A stretch of DNA of 64,000 bases from Thiobacillus denitrificans (GCA_002343685.1 DDRS01000032.1:1-64000); one strand, 5' to 3'. Positions 27,701-36,804 are shown, numbered from the stretch's first letter. Made by a program: numbers and translations. Notes: generated from the letters alone by a model not told the origin.

Positions 27701-28648
27701 TCAAAGCTCTTCTGAGTCCAAGTCGAAGGGCAAATCCAATTTCCGAAACACTTCTCTACCATGTTGCCTTAGCAAGGTATTGATAAAGCTTTTCTCAATC
27801 GACCATGCAAAAGCGAGTTCTCCACGGAGTTTGGGAACATCGTCAATGTCAAGCCGAGCTTGCGAAAATCTATATAGTTCGGAGCGCAGCCGGCGTTTTT
27901 TGTCCCTTCCAAGTGAAACAGCGCCTTCTGGTGTCAATACCAGACCGACGAGAACACGTTTAAAAGCCTTTGAAGTCGAAACGGTTTTCGAAGAATTTAT
28001 TACCAACTTTGGATATTCGAGACTTTCACACACAGCTTGAACTTGCTTAGAAATTTCAGACAACACTTCCTTCTTATTTGTCGAAAATGCTAAGTCATCC
28101 GCATATCTCGTATAGGCAACTCTATGGGTCCTGCATAGCTGAACAATTTTTTTATCGAACTTATATAGGAGTACATTTGATAAAAGTGGCGAGGTAGGAG
28201 CTCCAATTGAAAGGCACAAATCACCATTTACCTTGTTTCTCCAGCAAACCAATAGGCTAACCAAACGCGCATCATTGGCCGACATTTTTGCCACCTCGAC
28301 GAGATACCTCCGGACATCAGAAACTGAGATCGAGGGAAAGAAATTCGAGAAATCCAATTTCAACAGAAATCTATTTTTCGCATGGACAGCAGCATGGTCC
28401 GCGATCGATCTGCCTTCACGATAAGCCATCGCGACCTTGTGCACAGGCAAGGTCGCGAGAACGTTAGCAATTAACCAACGTTGAATAACTTTTACTTCTG
28501 GCGAGGGTTGTGCAATTGTGCGGTATTGATTCGGCTGTCGCTTCGGGATTCGATAAACCTTGTATCTGTACTGCGCAGTTGAGATGACATCGCGCAATTC
28601 ATCAGCAGAAAAAGGCAATTCCTTTAGCATTTTCTCGAGGAGGCTCAT
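27701..28648 (-). CDS. Retron reverse transcriptase
   Basis: Protein of 315 aa, the usual size for retron RTs. Motifs in order: a region-X-like HAAVH (retron consensus N-A-x-x-H) near residue 90, KLDFSNFFPSIS (RT motif A), GAPTSPLLSNVLLYKFD (motif B), the catalytic YTRYADDLAFS (motif C, YADD) near residue 188, and a region-Y position reading VLVGLVLTPEG instead of the common V-T-G. The enzyme copies part of the msr-msd RNA into a branched or 5'-linked multicopy DNA. Its ATG overlaps the effector stop by four bases (ATGA), so the two are made together. Codon use and base composition are unlike the flanks. Confidence 0.93.
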   Translation of the reverse strand: MSLLEKMLKELPFSADELRDVISTAQYRYKVYRIPKRQPNQYRTIAQPSPEVKVIQRWLIANVLATLPVHKVAMAYREGRSIADHAAVHAKNRFLLKLDFSNFFPSISVSDVRRYLVEVAKMSANDARLVSLLVCWRNKVNGDLCLSIGAPTSPLLSNVLLYKFDKKIVQLCRTHRVAYTRYADDLAFSTNKKEVLSEISKQVQAVCESLEYPKLVINSSKTVSTSKAFKRVLVGLVLTPEGAVSLGRDKKRRLRSELYRFSQARLDIDDVPKLRGELAFAWSIEKSFINTLLRQHGREVFRKLDLPFDLDSEEL

Positions 28649-29583
28649 GCCACACCCCCATCCTTGATTACTAATTCATGTACATTTTTTCGAAATTGAT
28701 CCTTTTGAATCTCCCCCCATATTAGAGCTTTGGCTTTTCCCCTGTTAAAAGCCCGGGCTCCTGTTTTTGATGTGTAGTCGACATACATCTTCCTAAATTT
28801 ACCAGGCAAAAAATACTCGTTATTGCCATATGGCTTACGAATAATTAACCCGACTTTCTCAAGCACATACAGAATCTGATTCAATCGTGGAAAGCTCATC
28901 TGTTTTCCAAAATGAGCCATCAAAATTTGAAGTTCAGAGATCTGGATTACTGAGAAAAGATTGACCAGATCGAGAATTAGTAAGATTTGATGCTGAATAT
29001 TTTCGCTCTTGAAGCCTTCACTGCTGTTTGGTCGCCCCCTTTTCAGATCCAGCGTATTAACGACGACAGGAATGTGTGGGCCAAATTGATCAGGCTTTAC
29101 GTTAGGAATCACGCATACGCTATGCGGATACTTCTGCGTTTCTTTTATGCTGCGTATCGGCCCCAAACTTATAAATGATTTTTTTGGGTGATGGTTATCT
29201 GTAACGACGACAATTAGACGTTCTCCGAGTGAAGAAATTTGAGAAAACGCTCCAAGCTCCGCGATTGCACCTGGCGATTCAAGGAAGACCAGCACAGCGC
29301 TGGTTAAATACCCCAAGTCCATCTCGAATAAGAGAAGGTCAGAATACGTATCGAAATCGCTCCAATCGTCGTAGTTTTCAGGCAGCAGCAACAGCTCTTT
29401 GAGTTCCGGACGATGCTCTAATATCCACCGATGGAAAGCATCCCTTTGACTCTTTGGCTTTGATTGTCTTTTCTTTAGGGGAACAGGCCCACCGAATATT
29501 GCGATGAACTCTGGAAAAGAAACGACAGTCGCCTTATTGGGGTCGACTGTCTGGATGAAAGAATTTATCGTTTTTAGTGTCAT
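28645..29583 (-). CDS. Retron effector: deoxyribosyltransferase-like plus winged helix
   Basis: Protein of 312 aa in the effector position between ncRNA and RT. Residues about 20-180 resemble the nucleoside 2-deoxyribosyltransferase-like effectors of type II-A retrons: SFPEFIAIFGG, LLLFEMDLGYLTSAVLVFLE and SPGAIAELGAFSQISSLGER, with the conserved Glu after the SPGA element, then a RLIVVVTDNHH strand. Residues about 200-275 look like a winged helix (ISELQILMAHFGKQMSFPRL, then NQILYVLEKVGLIIRKPYG). In the Ec86-type systems such effectors are held inactive by RT-msDNA and released on phage attack. Assignment to that type is by domain order and motifs only. Confidence 0.85.
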   Translation of the reverse strand: MTLKTINSFIQTVDPNKATVVSFPEFIAIFGGPVPLKKRQSKPKSQRDAFHRWILEHRPELKELLLLPENYDDWSDFDTYSDLLLFEMDLGYLTSAVLVFLESPGAIAELGAFSQISSLGERLIVVVTDNHHPKKSFISLGPIRSIKETQKYPHSVCVIPNVKPDQFGPHIPVVVNTLDLKRGRPNSSEGFKSENIQHQILLILDLVNLFSVIQISELQILMAHFGKQMSFPRLNQILYVLEKVGLIIRKPYGNNEYFLPGKFRKMYVDYTSKTGARAFNRGKAKALIWGEIQKDQFRKNVHELVIKDGGVA

Positions 29584-29590
29584 AGGTAGG

Positions 29591-29766
29591 CTCAGCTACC
29601 TTAAATTACAGGCACGAAGACGGACACGCGCCCAAGGGAGCGACTCCGGAGCGGATTGGGCGCGTGGCCGTCTTCGTGCCGTCGATGTCGCTCAATCAAT
29701 TGCTGTCTGGCGATACGCCCGACAATGGCATGTTAGAAAACTAACCACCACAATCGCGTAACTGAG
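29591..29766 (-). ncRNA. Predicted retron msr-msd RNA
   Basis: On the minus strand the segment directly ahead of the effector folds as a retron ncRNA. The outer a1/a2 repeats are CTCAGTTAC (29766-29758) and GTAGCTGAG (29599-29591), nine pairs with one G-U. Immediately after a1 comes GCGA, as after a1 in Ec86, giving a candidate branching G at 29757. The msr part holds a hairpin GTTAG-TTTT-CTAAC (29743-29730) and GGCG-TAT-CGCC. The msd is a long hairpin at 29680-29611: a 13-bp arm, a 1x1 mismatch, an 11-bp arm and a 20-base loop. Exact ends are predictions. Confidence 0.85.
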
Positions 29767-29774
29767 TTAAAGGC

Positions 29775-29803
29775 ATTATGTGATTGTTGGCCATGGATGG
29801 CAA
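29775..29803 (-). promoter_or_regulatory. Promoter of the retron operon
   Basis: On the minus strand TTGCCA (29803-29798) and CATAAT (29780-29775) are separated by exactly 17 bases, each five of six against the sigma-70 consensus. Transcription would start near 29768, just before the a1 repeat at 29766. This is where a retron ncRNA should begin. Confidence 0.72.
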
Positions 29804-29949
29804 TGGATGCCGTTAGACAGACGCCGATCTGGCCAGCGCGGCTGTTCGTGTAACTCCAGCAGAATTATGGGGTACGCCTATCCACAGAAGGCTGGCAATT
29901 TCTGCATACGATAACCAGGATTGTGTGCAGCTATATAACTTGCAACGCC

Positions 29950-32244
29950 TCAGTCGGCGTAAGTGGCTGCCGATTCCGAAACGTTCACACCCGCCCGCAG
30001 CAACGCCTGGAATTCCTCTGCGGGCAACGGACGACTGAAAAGATAGCCTTGCCCCATGTGGCAGCCGGCTTTTTCCAGCGCCTGCTTCTGTTCTTCCGTC
30101 TCGATGCCTTCGGCGATCGTGTCTTTGTCGAGGGCGTGGGCCAGGGCGATGATGGAGCGGACGATCGCGCTGTCTTCCGATTCGTCGACCACACCGTCGA
30201 CGAAGTTCTTGTCGATCTTGATCGTGTCGGCGGGAAGCCGTTTCAGATAGCTCAGCGACGAGTAGCCCGTTCCGAAGTCGTCGATGGCGATACGGACGCC
30301 GATGCGCTTGAGAGCACCGAGCACCTCGACGCTGGACTCGGCGTCGAGCATCGCGGCGCCTTCGGTGATTTCCAGCTCCAGGCGCGACGGCGGCAGGTGG
30401 CAGCCGCCGATGACGGAGGTGACCTTGCCCAGCAGGTCCGGATCCTGGAACTGGCGTGTGGAAAGATTAACCGCCATGCTCAGATCGAATCCCTGGTCGA
30501 GCCAGGCCTTGGCCTGCGCGCAGGCGGTTTTCAATACCCATTCGCCCAGCGGCAGGATGAGCCCGGACTCCTCGGCGACCGGGATGAACTGGGCGGGATG
30601 GTGTTCGACGCCGTCGGTGTCGCGCCAGCGCAGCAAGGCTTCGGCGCAGATGATGCGGCCCGATTCCAGGTCGACGATCGGCTGGTAGTGGAGCCTGAAC
30701 TGCTGTTTGACCAGCGCGTCGCGCATTTTCGCTTCGAGCGTCAGCCGCTGCTGCAGCCGTTCGCCGAGGCCCGCCTCGAAGCAGGCAAAGCCGCTGCGGC
30801 CCAGGCGCTTCGCTTCGTACATGGCCGTGTCGGCGTGCTTGAGCAAAGTTTCGCGGTCGGTGCCATGGTCGGGGAAGAAGGCCAGGCCGATGCTGCAGGA
30901 CATTTTCAATCGATGCTGGGCCACCTGGAACGGCGCTTCGAATACCACGATCAGGCGTTGCGCCGTCCGCGCGGCGGCGGCGGGTGGGCAGTCGGGCAGG
31001 ATGATCAGGAACTCGTCGCCGCCCAGGCGCGCCAGCATGTCGTGATGGCGCAGCGTGGCGGCCGTCCGTTTGCCGACTTCGGCCAGGAGCTGGTCGCCGA
31101 TGCCGTGTCCGAGCGTGTCGTTGATGTCCTTGAAGCGATCGAGATCGAAAAACATGATCGAGAAGGGGCGGCCGCTCGCCTTGGCGGCCCGGATCTGGTG
31201 TTCCAGAAGCTCTTCCGCGCCTGCGCGGTTGGTGAGCCCCGTCAGCGAATCGCGCCGGGCCTGGCTCAGGAGTTCGTCGCTGTGTTGCCGCTCGTGGATC
31301 CTGACCCAGTAGGAAATGGCGCCGAAGATGGCCACGAAGACCAGGAATATGCCGAGGACCGGGCTGTTGTGTTCCCACCATTTGTTCCAGATATGGCCGT
31401 AGGGAATCGACACATAGGCATACATGGGCAGGGTGGCGAGGTGGCTGTAGGCGCCCAGCCGTTGCTGCTCCGTGTACATCCAGGGCGAAAAGCCGGTGAA
31501 ATAGCCGTTACGCAGGCCGGGCTGCGCGCGGATCGTCTGGATCAGCGGGCCGTTCAGGGGGCGGCCGTAGACTTTGTCGGGGCTGTCCACGGGCCAGCGC
31601 GCCTGCTGGAACCCGTCCTCGCGCAGGATGCCGACCAGGCTATTCGGCGGCAACGACATGTTGCGCAGGAAATGCATGCCCGTTCCCAGGGGGATGGCTG
31701 CCTGGATCATGAACAGGGCCTGCCCTTGTTCGTTCCGCATGGTGTAGCGGAACGGAAAGCGCCACTCACGGAGGACCTGGCCGTATTCGGGGCGACCGAT
31801 CGTATACAGCCCGGGGTCGTCCAGCGCGGCCTGGAAGGGGGCCATGTAATCCGTCGTGTGCCGGTAGTCCGGCAGCGGGGCGCCAGGCGGCAAGGCCGTA
31901 TTGATCAACATCCGCCCGCCCGTGTCGAGGACCGCCATGGCGGCGACCTGGGGATAGCGCTTCTGGAATTTTTCCAGGGCGGCGCGGGCCGCCTCGGGAT
32001 GGTTGACGACATCGATCTGCTGCAGCAATTGGCCGAGCGGATCGAGGCCATGGCCCAGGTCGTCGAAAAAGGCCTGGGTCGCAGACGCCAGGAATCCGGA
32101 AAAAATGGACAGGTTCTCCCGTTCGTCCGCCTGCTCCCGGTCCCAGCTGATGATGCCGAGCGCCACGAAGCCTAGCAGCCCCGCAGCCACGAATGCGTAG
32201 AAAGCGCGCCGCAAGAGACGGGAAAAAGGGGAACGTGAAGGCAT
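29950..32244 (-). CDS. Membrane GGDEF-EAL cyclic-di-GMP protein
   Basis: Protein of 764 aa from the ATG at 32244 (a longer frame exists upstream without support). An N-terminal helix (FYAFVAAGLLGFVALGIISW) and a second near residue 300 (VLGIFLVFVAIFGAISYWV) enclose a periplasmic sensor region of about 250 residues. Then follow a GGDEF domain with intact GGDEF (LARLGGDEFLIIL) and an EAL domain with EALLRW, the DDFGTGYSSLSYLK loop and a KIDKNFV strand. Both catalytic signatures look intact, so it could be a diguanylate cyclase, a phosphodiesterase or both. The periplasmic ligand is unknown. It sits just outside the retron island and reads in the same direction. Confidence 0.93.
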   Translation of the reverse strand: MPSRSPFSRLLRRAFYAFVAAGLLGFVALGIISWDREQADERENLSIFSGFLASATQAFFDDLGHGLDPLGQLLQQIDVVNHPEAARAALEKFQKRYPQVAAMAVLDTGGRMLINTALPPGAPLPDYRHTTDYMAPFQAALDDPGLYTIGRPEYGQVLREWRFPFRYTMRNEQGQALFMIQAAIPLGTGMHFLRNMSLPPNSLVGILREDGFQQARWPVDSPDKVYGRPLNGPLIQTIRAQPGLRNGYFTGFSPWMYTEQQRLGAYSHLATLPMYAYVSIPYGHIWNKWWEHNSPVLGIFLVFVAIFGAISYWVRIHERQHSDELLSQARRDSLTGLTNRAGAEELLEHQIRAAKASGRPFSIMFFDLDRFKDINDTLGHGIGDQLLAEVGKRTAATLRHHDMLARLGGDEFLIILPDCPPAAAARTAQRLIVVFEAPFQVAQHRLKMSCSIGLAFFPDHGTDRETLLKHADTAMYEAKRLGRSGFACFEAGLGERLQQRLTLEAKMRDALVKQQFRLHYQPIVDLESGRIICAEALLRWRDTDGVEHHPAQFIPVAEESGLILPLGEWVLKTACAQAKAWLDQGFDLSMAVNLSTRQFQDPDLLGKVTSVIGGCHLPPSRLELEITEGAAMLDAESSVEVLGALKRIGVRIAIDDFGTGYSSLSYLKRLPADTIKIDKNFVDGVVDESEDSAIVRSIIALAHALDKDTIAEGIETEEQKQALEKAGCHMGQGYLFSRPLPAEEFQALLRAGVNVSESAATYAD

Positions 32245-32514
32245 CCTCGATACGGAGTTCGTTGTTTTGCCGAGTAAGGCTATAGCGGCAGGCCTGGCCA
32301 AGTGTTTAGGCCGAAAACGCAATGGCCGCCCATCCGCCGTCATTTTTCGGGTACCGGCCAGCCGATAGCGGCGCCCATGCCGCCTCGGATAGGGCGATTC
32401 CGACCGGCTTTTCATGATCTAGAATCGATGGGTATCGCTTCCGCATAGGGTCTGCCGTTCCGGTCATCCGGGACGCCGTGGCCGGCTTCATCCATCTCCT
32501 GAGGAGTCCTACCC

Positions 32515-32973
32515 ATGATCAAACTCGACGTGAATGGCAAACAGCATCAGCTCGATGTGGCGCCCGACACCCCGCTGCTGTGGGCGCTACGCGACACGCT
32601 GCACCTGACCGGCACCAAATACGGCTGCGGCCAGGCGCTCTGCGGCGCCTGCACGGTGCAGGTGGATGGCGCGCCGACGCGATCCTGCGTGACCCCGGTG
32701 TCGGCGGTGGCCGGCCGCAAGATCACCACCATCGAGGCGGTGAACACCGACCGCGTCGGTAAGGCGGTGCAGGACGCGTGGCGCAAGCTCGACGTGGTCC
32801 AGTGCGGCTACTGCCAGTCCGGCCAGATCATGAGCGCGGTGTCGCTGCTGCGCCAGAACCGCACGCCCAGCAATGACGACATCGACAACGCCATGTCCGG
32901 CAACCTGTGCCGCTGTGCGACCTATGTCCGCATCCGGGCGGCCATCCACGAAGCCGCCAAGACCCTCGCCTAG
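32515..32973 (+). CDS. Molybdenum hydroxylase small [2Fe-2S] subunit
   Basis: Protein of 152 aa of the xanthine oxidase family, IorA-like. The plant-type ferredoxin cluster is bound by CGQALCGACTVQVDG (near residue 40), and the second cluster by CGYCQSGQIM and CRCATYVRIR (near residues 100 and 135). It would pass electrons from the molybdopterin subunit encoded next. The gene is 11 bases ahead of the large subunit, in an operon with xdhC and mocA, which supply and mature the cofactor. Confidence 0.94.
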   Translation: MIKLDVNGKQHQLDVAPDTPLLWALRDTLHLTGTKYGCGQALCGACTVQVDGAPTRSCVTPVSAVAGRKITTIEAVNTDRVGKAVQDAWRKLDVVQCGYCQSGQIMSAVSLLRQNRTPSNDDIDNAMSGNLCRCATYVRIRAAIHEAAKTLA

Positions 32974-32984
32974 GAGACGCCGCG

Positions 32985-35183
32985 ATGAACACGATCGAAA
33001 ACCTCAGCCGCCGCCGTTTCCTGCAGGGCAGCGCCGGCCTCACGCTCGGCTTCTGCCTGCCCGCCCTCGCCGCCCCGGTCGCCGGTCCCGGCAAAGCCGG
33101 GGTAGGGGTGGTCGGGCCGATCCATTTCGAGCCCAATGCCTTCCTCCGCATCGGCACCGACAACACCGTGACGGTGTTGTCCAAGCATCTGGAAATGGGC
33201 CAGGGCACCTACACCGGGCTCGCCACCATCCTCGCGGACGAGCTGGACGCGGACTGGAACACGGTACGCGTCGAAGGGGCGCCGGCCGACGCCAAGCGCT
33301 ACAACAACCTGTTCTGGGGCCCGGCGCAGGGCACCGGCGGCAGCACCGCGATGGCCAATTCCTGGGAGCAGATGCGCCGCGCAGGCGCGGCCGGGCGCGC
33401 CATGCTGGTCAGCGCGGCAGCCATCAAATGGAACGTGCCTGCCGCCGAGATCACGGTGCGCGACGGCGTGGTCAGCCATGCGCAGTCGAAGCGCCGCGCC
33501 CGCTTCGGCGAACTGGCCGTGGACGCGGCAACCCTGCCCGTACCCACCGAGCTGAAGCTGAAGGACCCGAAGGATTTCCGCCTGATCGGCAAGCAGGCAA
33601 AACGCAAGGACAGTGCCGACAAGACCAACGGCCAGGCCCGTTTCACCCAGGACGTGCAGTTGCCGGGCATGCTGGTCGCGGTGGTGGCCCACCCGCCCCG
33701 CTTCGGCGCCACGGTCAAATCCTTCGACGCCCGCCGCGCCAAGGCGGTAAAAGGCGTGGTGGACGTGGTGCAGATCCCGCAGGGGGTGGCCGTGCTGGCG
33801 AGCGATACCTGGAGCGCGAAGAAGGGACGCGACGCCCTTTCGGTGAGCTGGGACGAAAGCCAGGCCTTCACGCTCGGCAGCGAGGAGATTTTCGCCCGCT
33901 ACCGGGAGCTGGCGAAGACGCCGGGGCTGGTCGCGCACCAGAGCGGCGACGCGGACCAGGCCTTCGGCAAGGCCGCCCGCGTGGTTCGCGCGAGCTACGA
34001 TTTCCCCTATCTGGCGCACGCCGCCATGGAGCCGATGAACTGCGTGATCCGGCTCGGCAGCGACGGCTGCGAGGTCTGGAACGGCGAGCAGATGCAGACC
34101 GGCGACCAGTACGCCCTGGCCGGCCTGTTCGGCCTCAAGCCGGAACAGGTGACCATCCACATGCTGTATGCCGGCGGCAGCTTCGGCCGGCGCGCCAGCA
34201 GCCACTCGGATTACGTGCTGGAGGCCGCCCAGATCGTCAAGGCGATCAACGGCCGCGCACCGGTGAAACTGGTGTGGATGCGCGAGGACGACATGCGCGC
34301 GGGCTACTATCGGCCGCTGTTCCACCATGCGCTGGAGGCGGCGCTGGACGACAAGGGCCGGCTCACCGGCTGGCGCCATCGCCTGGTGGGCCAGTCCATC
34401 GTGGCCGGCACGGCGTTCGAGAAGAACCTGGTCAAGGACGGCATCGACCAGGTGTCGGTGGAGGGCGCCGCCAACCTGCCCTACGCCATTCCCAACATGA
34501 AGGTGGACCTCCACACCCCGAAGGACATCCCGGTGCCGGTGCTGTGGTGGCGTTCGGTCGGTTCCTCGCACACCGCCTACTCCACCGAGACTTTCCTCGA
34601 CCAGGTGGCCGGGGCCATGGGCAAGGACCCGGTGGCGCTGCGGCTGGCGTTGCTGTCCGGCCATCCGCGCCATGCCGGCGTGCTGAAGCTCGCGGCCGAG
34701 AAGGCCGGCTGGGGCACGCTCAAGGCCGGCAAGCCGGGCGAGCGCCGCGGCCGCGGCGTGGCGGTGCATGAATCGTTCAATTCCTATGTTGCGCAGGTGG
34801 CCGAAGTGACGGTCGCCAAGGACGGCAGCATCAAGGTCGACCGCATCGTCTGCGCGGTCGATTGCGGCATCGCCATCAACCCGGACAACGTCCGCGCGCA
34901 GGTGCAGGGCGCCATCGGCTTTGCCCTGTCCGCCGCGCTGCACGGCGAGATCACGCTCAAGGAAGGCCGCGTGGAGCAGGGCAACTTCGACGGTTATCCG
35001 CCGTTGCGCATCCACGAAATGCCGGTGGTGGAGGTGCATATCGTGCCGTCGGCCGCCGCGCCGAGCGGCATCGGCGAGCCCGGCGTGCCGCCCGCGGCGC
35101 CGGCCGTGGCCAATGCCATCGCCGCCGCCACCGGCAAGCATCTCACGCGCATGCCGTTCAACCCCGCCGAACTGGCCGCCTGA
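32985..35183 (+). CDS. Molybdopterin-binding large subunit (IorB-like)
   Basis: Protein of 732 aa from the ATG at 32985 with AGGAG upstream. The N terminus (SRRRFLQGSAGLTLGFCLPA) has a twin-arginine signal, so the folded enzyme is probably exported to the periplasm or is membrane-facing. The aldehyde oxidase/xanthine dehydrogenase fold is visible through LEMGQGTYTGLATILADELD, GTGGSTAMANSWEQMRRAG, the tandem LYAGGSFGRRASSHSDYVLE segment and the C-terminal GIGEPGVPPAAPAVANAI, which holds the catalytic Glu of the family. The isoquinoline 1-oxidoreductase resemblance indicates oxidation of an aldehyde or N-heterocycle; the true substrate is unknown. Confidence 0.92.
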   Translation: MNTIENLSRRRFLQGSAGLTLGFCLPALAAPVAGPGKAGVGVVGPIHFEPNAFLRIGTDNTVTVLSKHLEMGQGTYTGLATILADELDADWNTVRVEGAPADAKRYNNLFWGPAQGTGGSTAMANSWEQMRRAGAAGRAMLVSAAAIKWNVPAAEITVRDGVVSHAQSKRRARFGELAVDAATLPVPTELKLKDPKDFRLIGKQAKRKDSADKTNGQARFTQDVQLPGMLVAVVAHPPRFGATVKSFDARRAKAVKGVVDVVQIPQGVAVLASDTWSAKKGRDALSVSWDESQAFTLGSEEIFARYRELAKTPGLVAHQSGDADQAFGKAARVVRASYDFPYLAHAAMEPMNCVIRLGSDGCEVWNGEQMQTGDQYALAGLFGLKPEQVTIHMLYAGGSFGRRASSHSDYVLEAAQIVKAINGRAPVKLVWMREDDMRAGYYRPLFHHALEAALDDKGRLTGWRHRLVGQSIVAGTAFEKNLVKDGIDQVSVEGAANLPYAIPNMKVDLHTPKDIPVPVLWWRSVGSSHTAYSTETFLDQVAGAMGKDPVALRLALLSGHPRHAGVLKLAAEKAGWGTLKAGKPGERRGRGVAVHESFNSYVAQVAEVTVAKDGSIKVDRIVCAVDCGIAINPDNVRAQVQGAIGFALSAALHGEITLKEGRVEQGNFDGYPPLRIHEMPVVEVHIVPSAAAPSGIGEPGVPPAAPAVANAIAAATGKHLTRMPFNPAELAA

Positions 35184-35185
35184 GC

Positions 35186-36190
35186 ATGGACAGCCAGGAC
35201 AGCGAGGTGCTGGCGGCGGTCCGCAACTGGGCGGCCGGGGGACACCGTTTCGTTCTCGTCACCGTGGCCCGCACCTGGGGCTCGGCGCCGCGCCCCCCGG
35301 GCGCCTGGATGGCCTTGCGCGATGACGGCCGGGTGCAGGGCTCGGTATCCGGCGGCTGCATCGAGGACGACCTGATCGCCCGCATGGCAGCCGGCGAATT
35401 TCACGGCGTGCAGCCTTTCGTCCAGCGTTATGGCGTCACCCCGGACGAGGCGCGCCGCTTCGGCCTGCCCTGCGGCGGCGTCGTGGAGCTGGTGGTCGAA
35501 CCGGCACCCGATGCGGCCGCGCTGGACGACCTCGCCCGGCGCATCGCCGCCGGCCAGCTGGCGTTGCGCAGCATCGACCTCGACAGCGGCGCGGCAACGG
35601 TCCGCGACGGCTGCCGCAGCGACCAGCTCAGTTGGGATGGGCGTTGCCTGACCACCCTGCACGGCCCCGCCTGGCGCCTGTTGATCATCGGCGCCGGCCA
35701 GATTTCGCGCTATCTCGCCTCGATGGCCCAGGCCCTGGACTACCAGGTGCTGATCTGCGATCCGCGGGTCGAGTACAGCGCCGGCTGGGATGTCCCGGGC
35801 GCCGCCCTGGTGCCGGGCATGCCGGACAACGCGGTAGTCGAACTGGCCCTCGATCCCCGCAGCGCCGTGGTCGCCCTGACCCACGACCCCAAGCTGGACG
35901 ACATGGCGCTGCTGGAAGCGCTCAAGTCGCCGGCCTTCTACGTCGGCGCGCTCGGCTCGCGCGCCAACAACGCCCGGCGCCGCGAACGGCTGCTGCAGCA
36001 TTTCGACCTGTCCGAGGCCGAGGTGGCGCGGCTTCACGGACCGGTCGGCCTGCCCATCGGCAGCCGCACGCCGCCGGAAATCGCCGTCTCCATCCTCGCC
36101 GAGATCACGGCGACCAAGAACGGCCTCCCGCCCTTCGCGGCAATGGAACGGCTGCCCGCAGCGGACCGTTCCGGCTGCCGCATCGATTAA
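35186..36190 (+). CDS. XdhC-family molybdenum hydroxylase maturation protein
   Basis: Protein of 334 aa. XdhC/CoxI proteins bind molybdenum cofactor, help its sulfuration and insert it into xanthine-oxidase-family enzymes. The N-terminal domain has VTVARTWGSAPRPPGAWMAL and GSVSGGCIEDDLIARM, with the conserved Cys; FGLPCGGVVELVVEP follows. A Rossmann-like C-terminal domain begins LLIIGAGQISRYLA and has YVGALGSRANNARRRERLL. It starts two bases after the large subunit stop, and the position fits a dedicated chaperone for that enzyme. Confidence 0.92.
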   Translation: MDSQDSEVLAAVRNWAAGGHRFVLVTVARTWGSAPRPPGAWMALRDDGRVQGSVSGGCIEDDLIARMAAGEFHGVQPFVQRYGVTPDEARRFGLPCGGVVELVVEPAPDAAALDDLARRIAAGQLALRSIDLDSGAATVRDGCRSDQLSWDGRCLTTLHGPAWRLLIIGAGQISRYLASMAQALDYQVLICDPRVEYSAGWDVPGAALVPGMPDNAVVELALDPRSAVVALTHDPKLDDMALLEALKSPAFYVGALGSRANNARRRERLLQHFDLSEAEVARLHGPVGLPIGSRTPPEIAVSILAEITATKNGLPPFAAMERLPAADRSGCRID

Positions 36191-36195
36191 CCCGC

Positions 36196-36804
36196 ATGAC
36201 GCCAGGCCCCATCGTCGGCATTCTCCTGGCTGCCGGCAACGGCAGCCGCTTCGGCAGCGACAAACTGCTGCATCCCCTGGCCGACGGCATGCCCATGGGG
36301 CTGGCCGCCGCCCGCCGGCTGCGCCCGGCCTGCGATCGCGTCCTCGCCGTGGTGCGTCCGGACAGCGCGGTATTGGCGGCGCAGCTGGCCGCAGCAGGGT
36401 TCGAACTGGTCGTCAGCGCAGCGTCCCTCCAGGGTATGGGCCACAGCCTGGCAGCGGGCGTCCGCGCCGCGCCGGATGCCGGCGGCTGGCTCGTCGCCCT
36501 GGCGGACATGCCCTTCATCGCCCCCGCCAGCTACGGCCGCGTGGCGGCGGCCCTGCGCGAGGGCGGCAGCATCGTGGTCCCCGAGTACCGGGGGCGCCGG
36601 GGCCATCCGGTGGGCTTCGCCCGGCAATGGGGTGAACCGCTCTCGGCCCTGGCCGGCGACGAAGGGGCACGGCGGATCGTCGCGGCCTTTCCCGGCGCGA
36701 TCGTGCGCTGCGACGTGGACGACCCCGGCATCGTGCGGGACGTGGATCGAGCGGCCGACCTGATGGATCGTCCCCCAGGCGCGACGCCGGCACCGTATCC
36801 GTGA
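36196..36804 (+). CDS. mocA: Molybdenum cofactor cytidylyltransferase-like protein
   Basis: MobA-like nucleotidyltransferase of 202 aa. The nucleotide-binding opening GILLAAGNGSRFGSDKLLHP is complete, followed by a Rossmann core and the metal-binding Asp in LVALADMPFIAP. GRRGHPVGFARQW is the family's mid-region signature. MocA makes the cytosine dinucleotide form of Mo cofactor used by xanthine-oxidase-type enzymes, which agrees with its place as last gene after the hydroxylase subunits and xdhC. It starts five bases after the xdhC stop. Confidence 0.88.
   Translation: MTPGPIVGILLAAGNGSRFGSDKLLHPLADGMPMGLAAARRLRPACDRVLAVVRPDSAVLAAQLAAAGFELVVSAASLQGMGHSLAAGVRAAPDAGGWLVALADMPFIAPASYGRVAAALREGGSIVVPEYRGRRGHPVGFARQWGEPLSALAGDEGARRIVAAFPGAIVRCDVDDPGIVRDVDRAADLMDRPPGATPAPYP

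Noticed and set aside
26424..29949. Direct-repeat attachment sites flanking the retron island
   Set aside because: I compared the tRNA-Ala 3' end with sequence up to 29950 and saw no second copy; no integrase or transposase is present.
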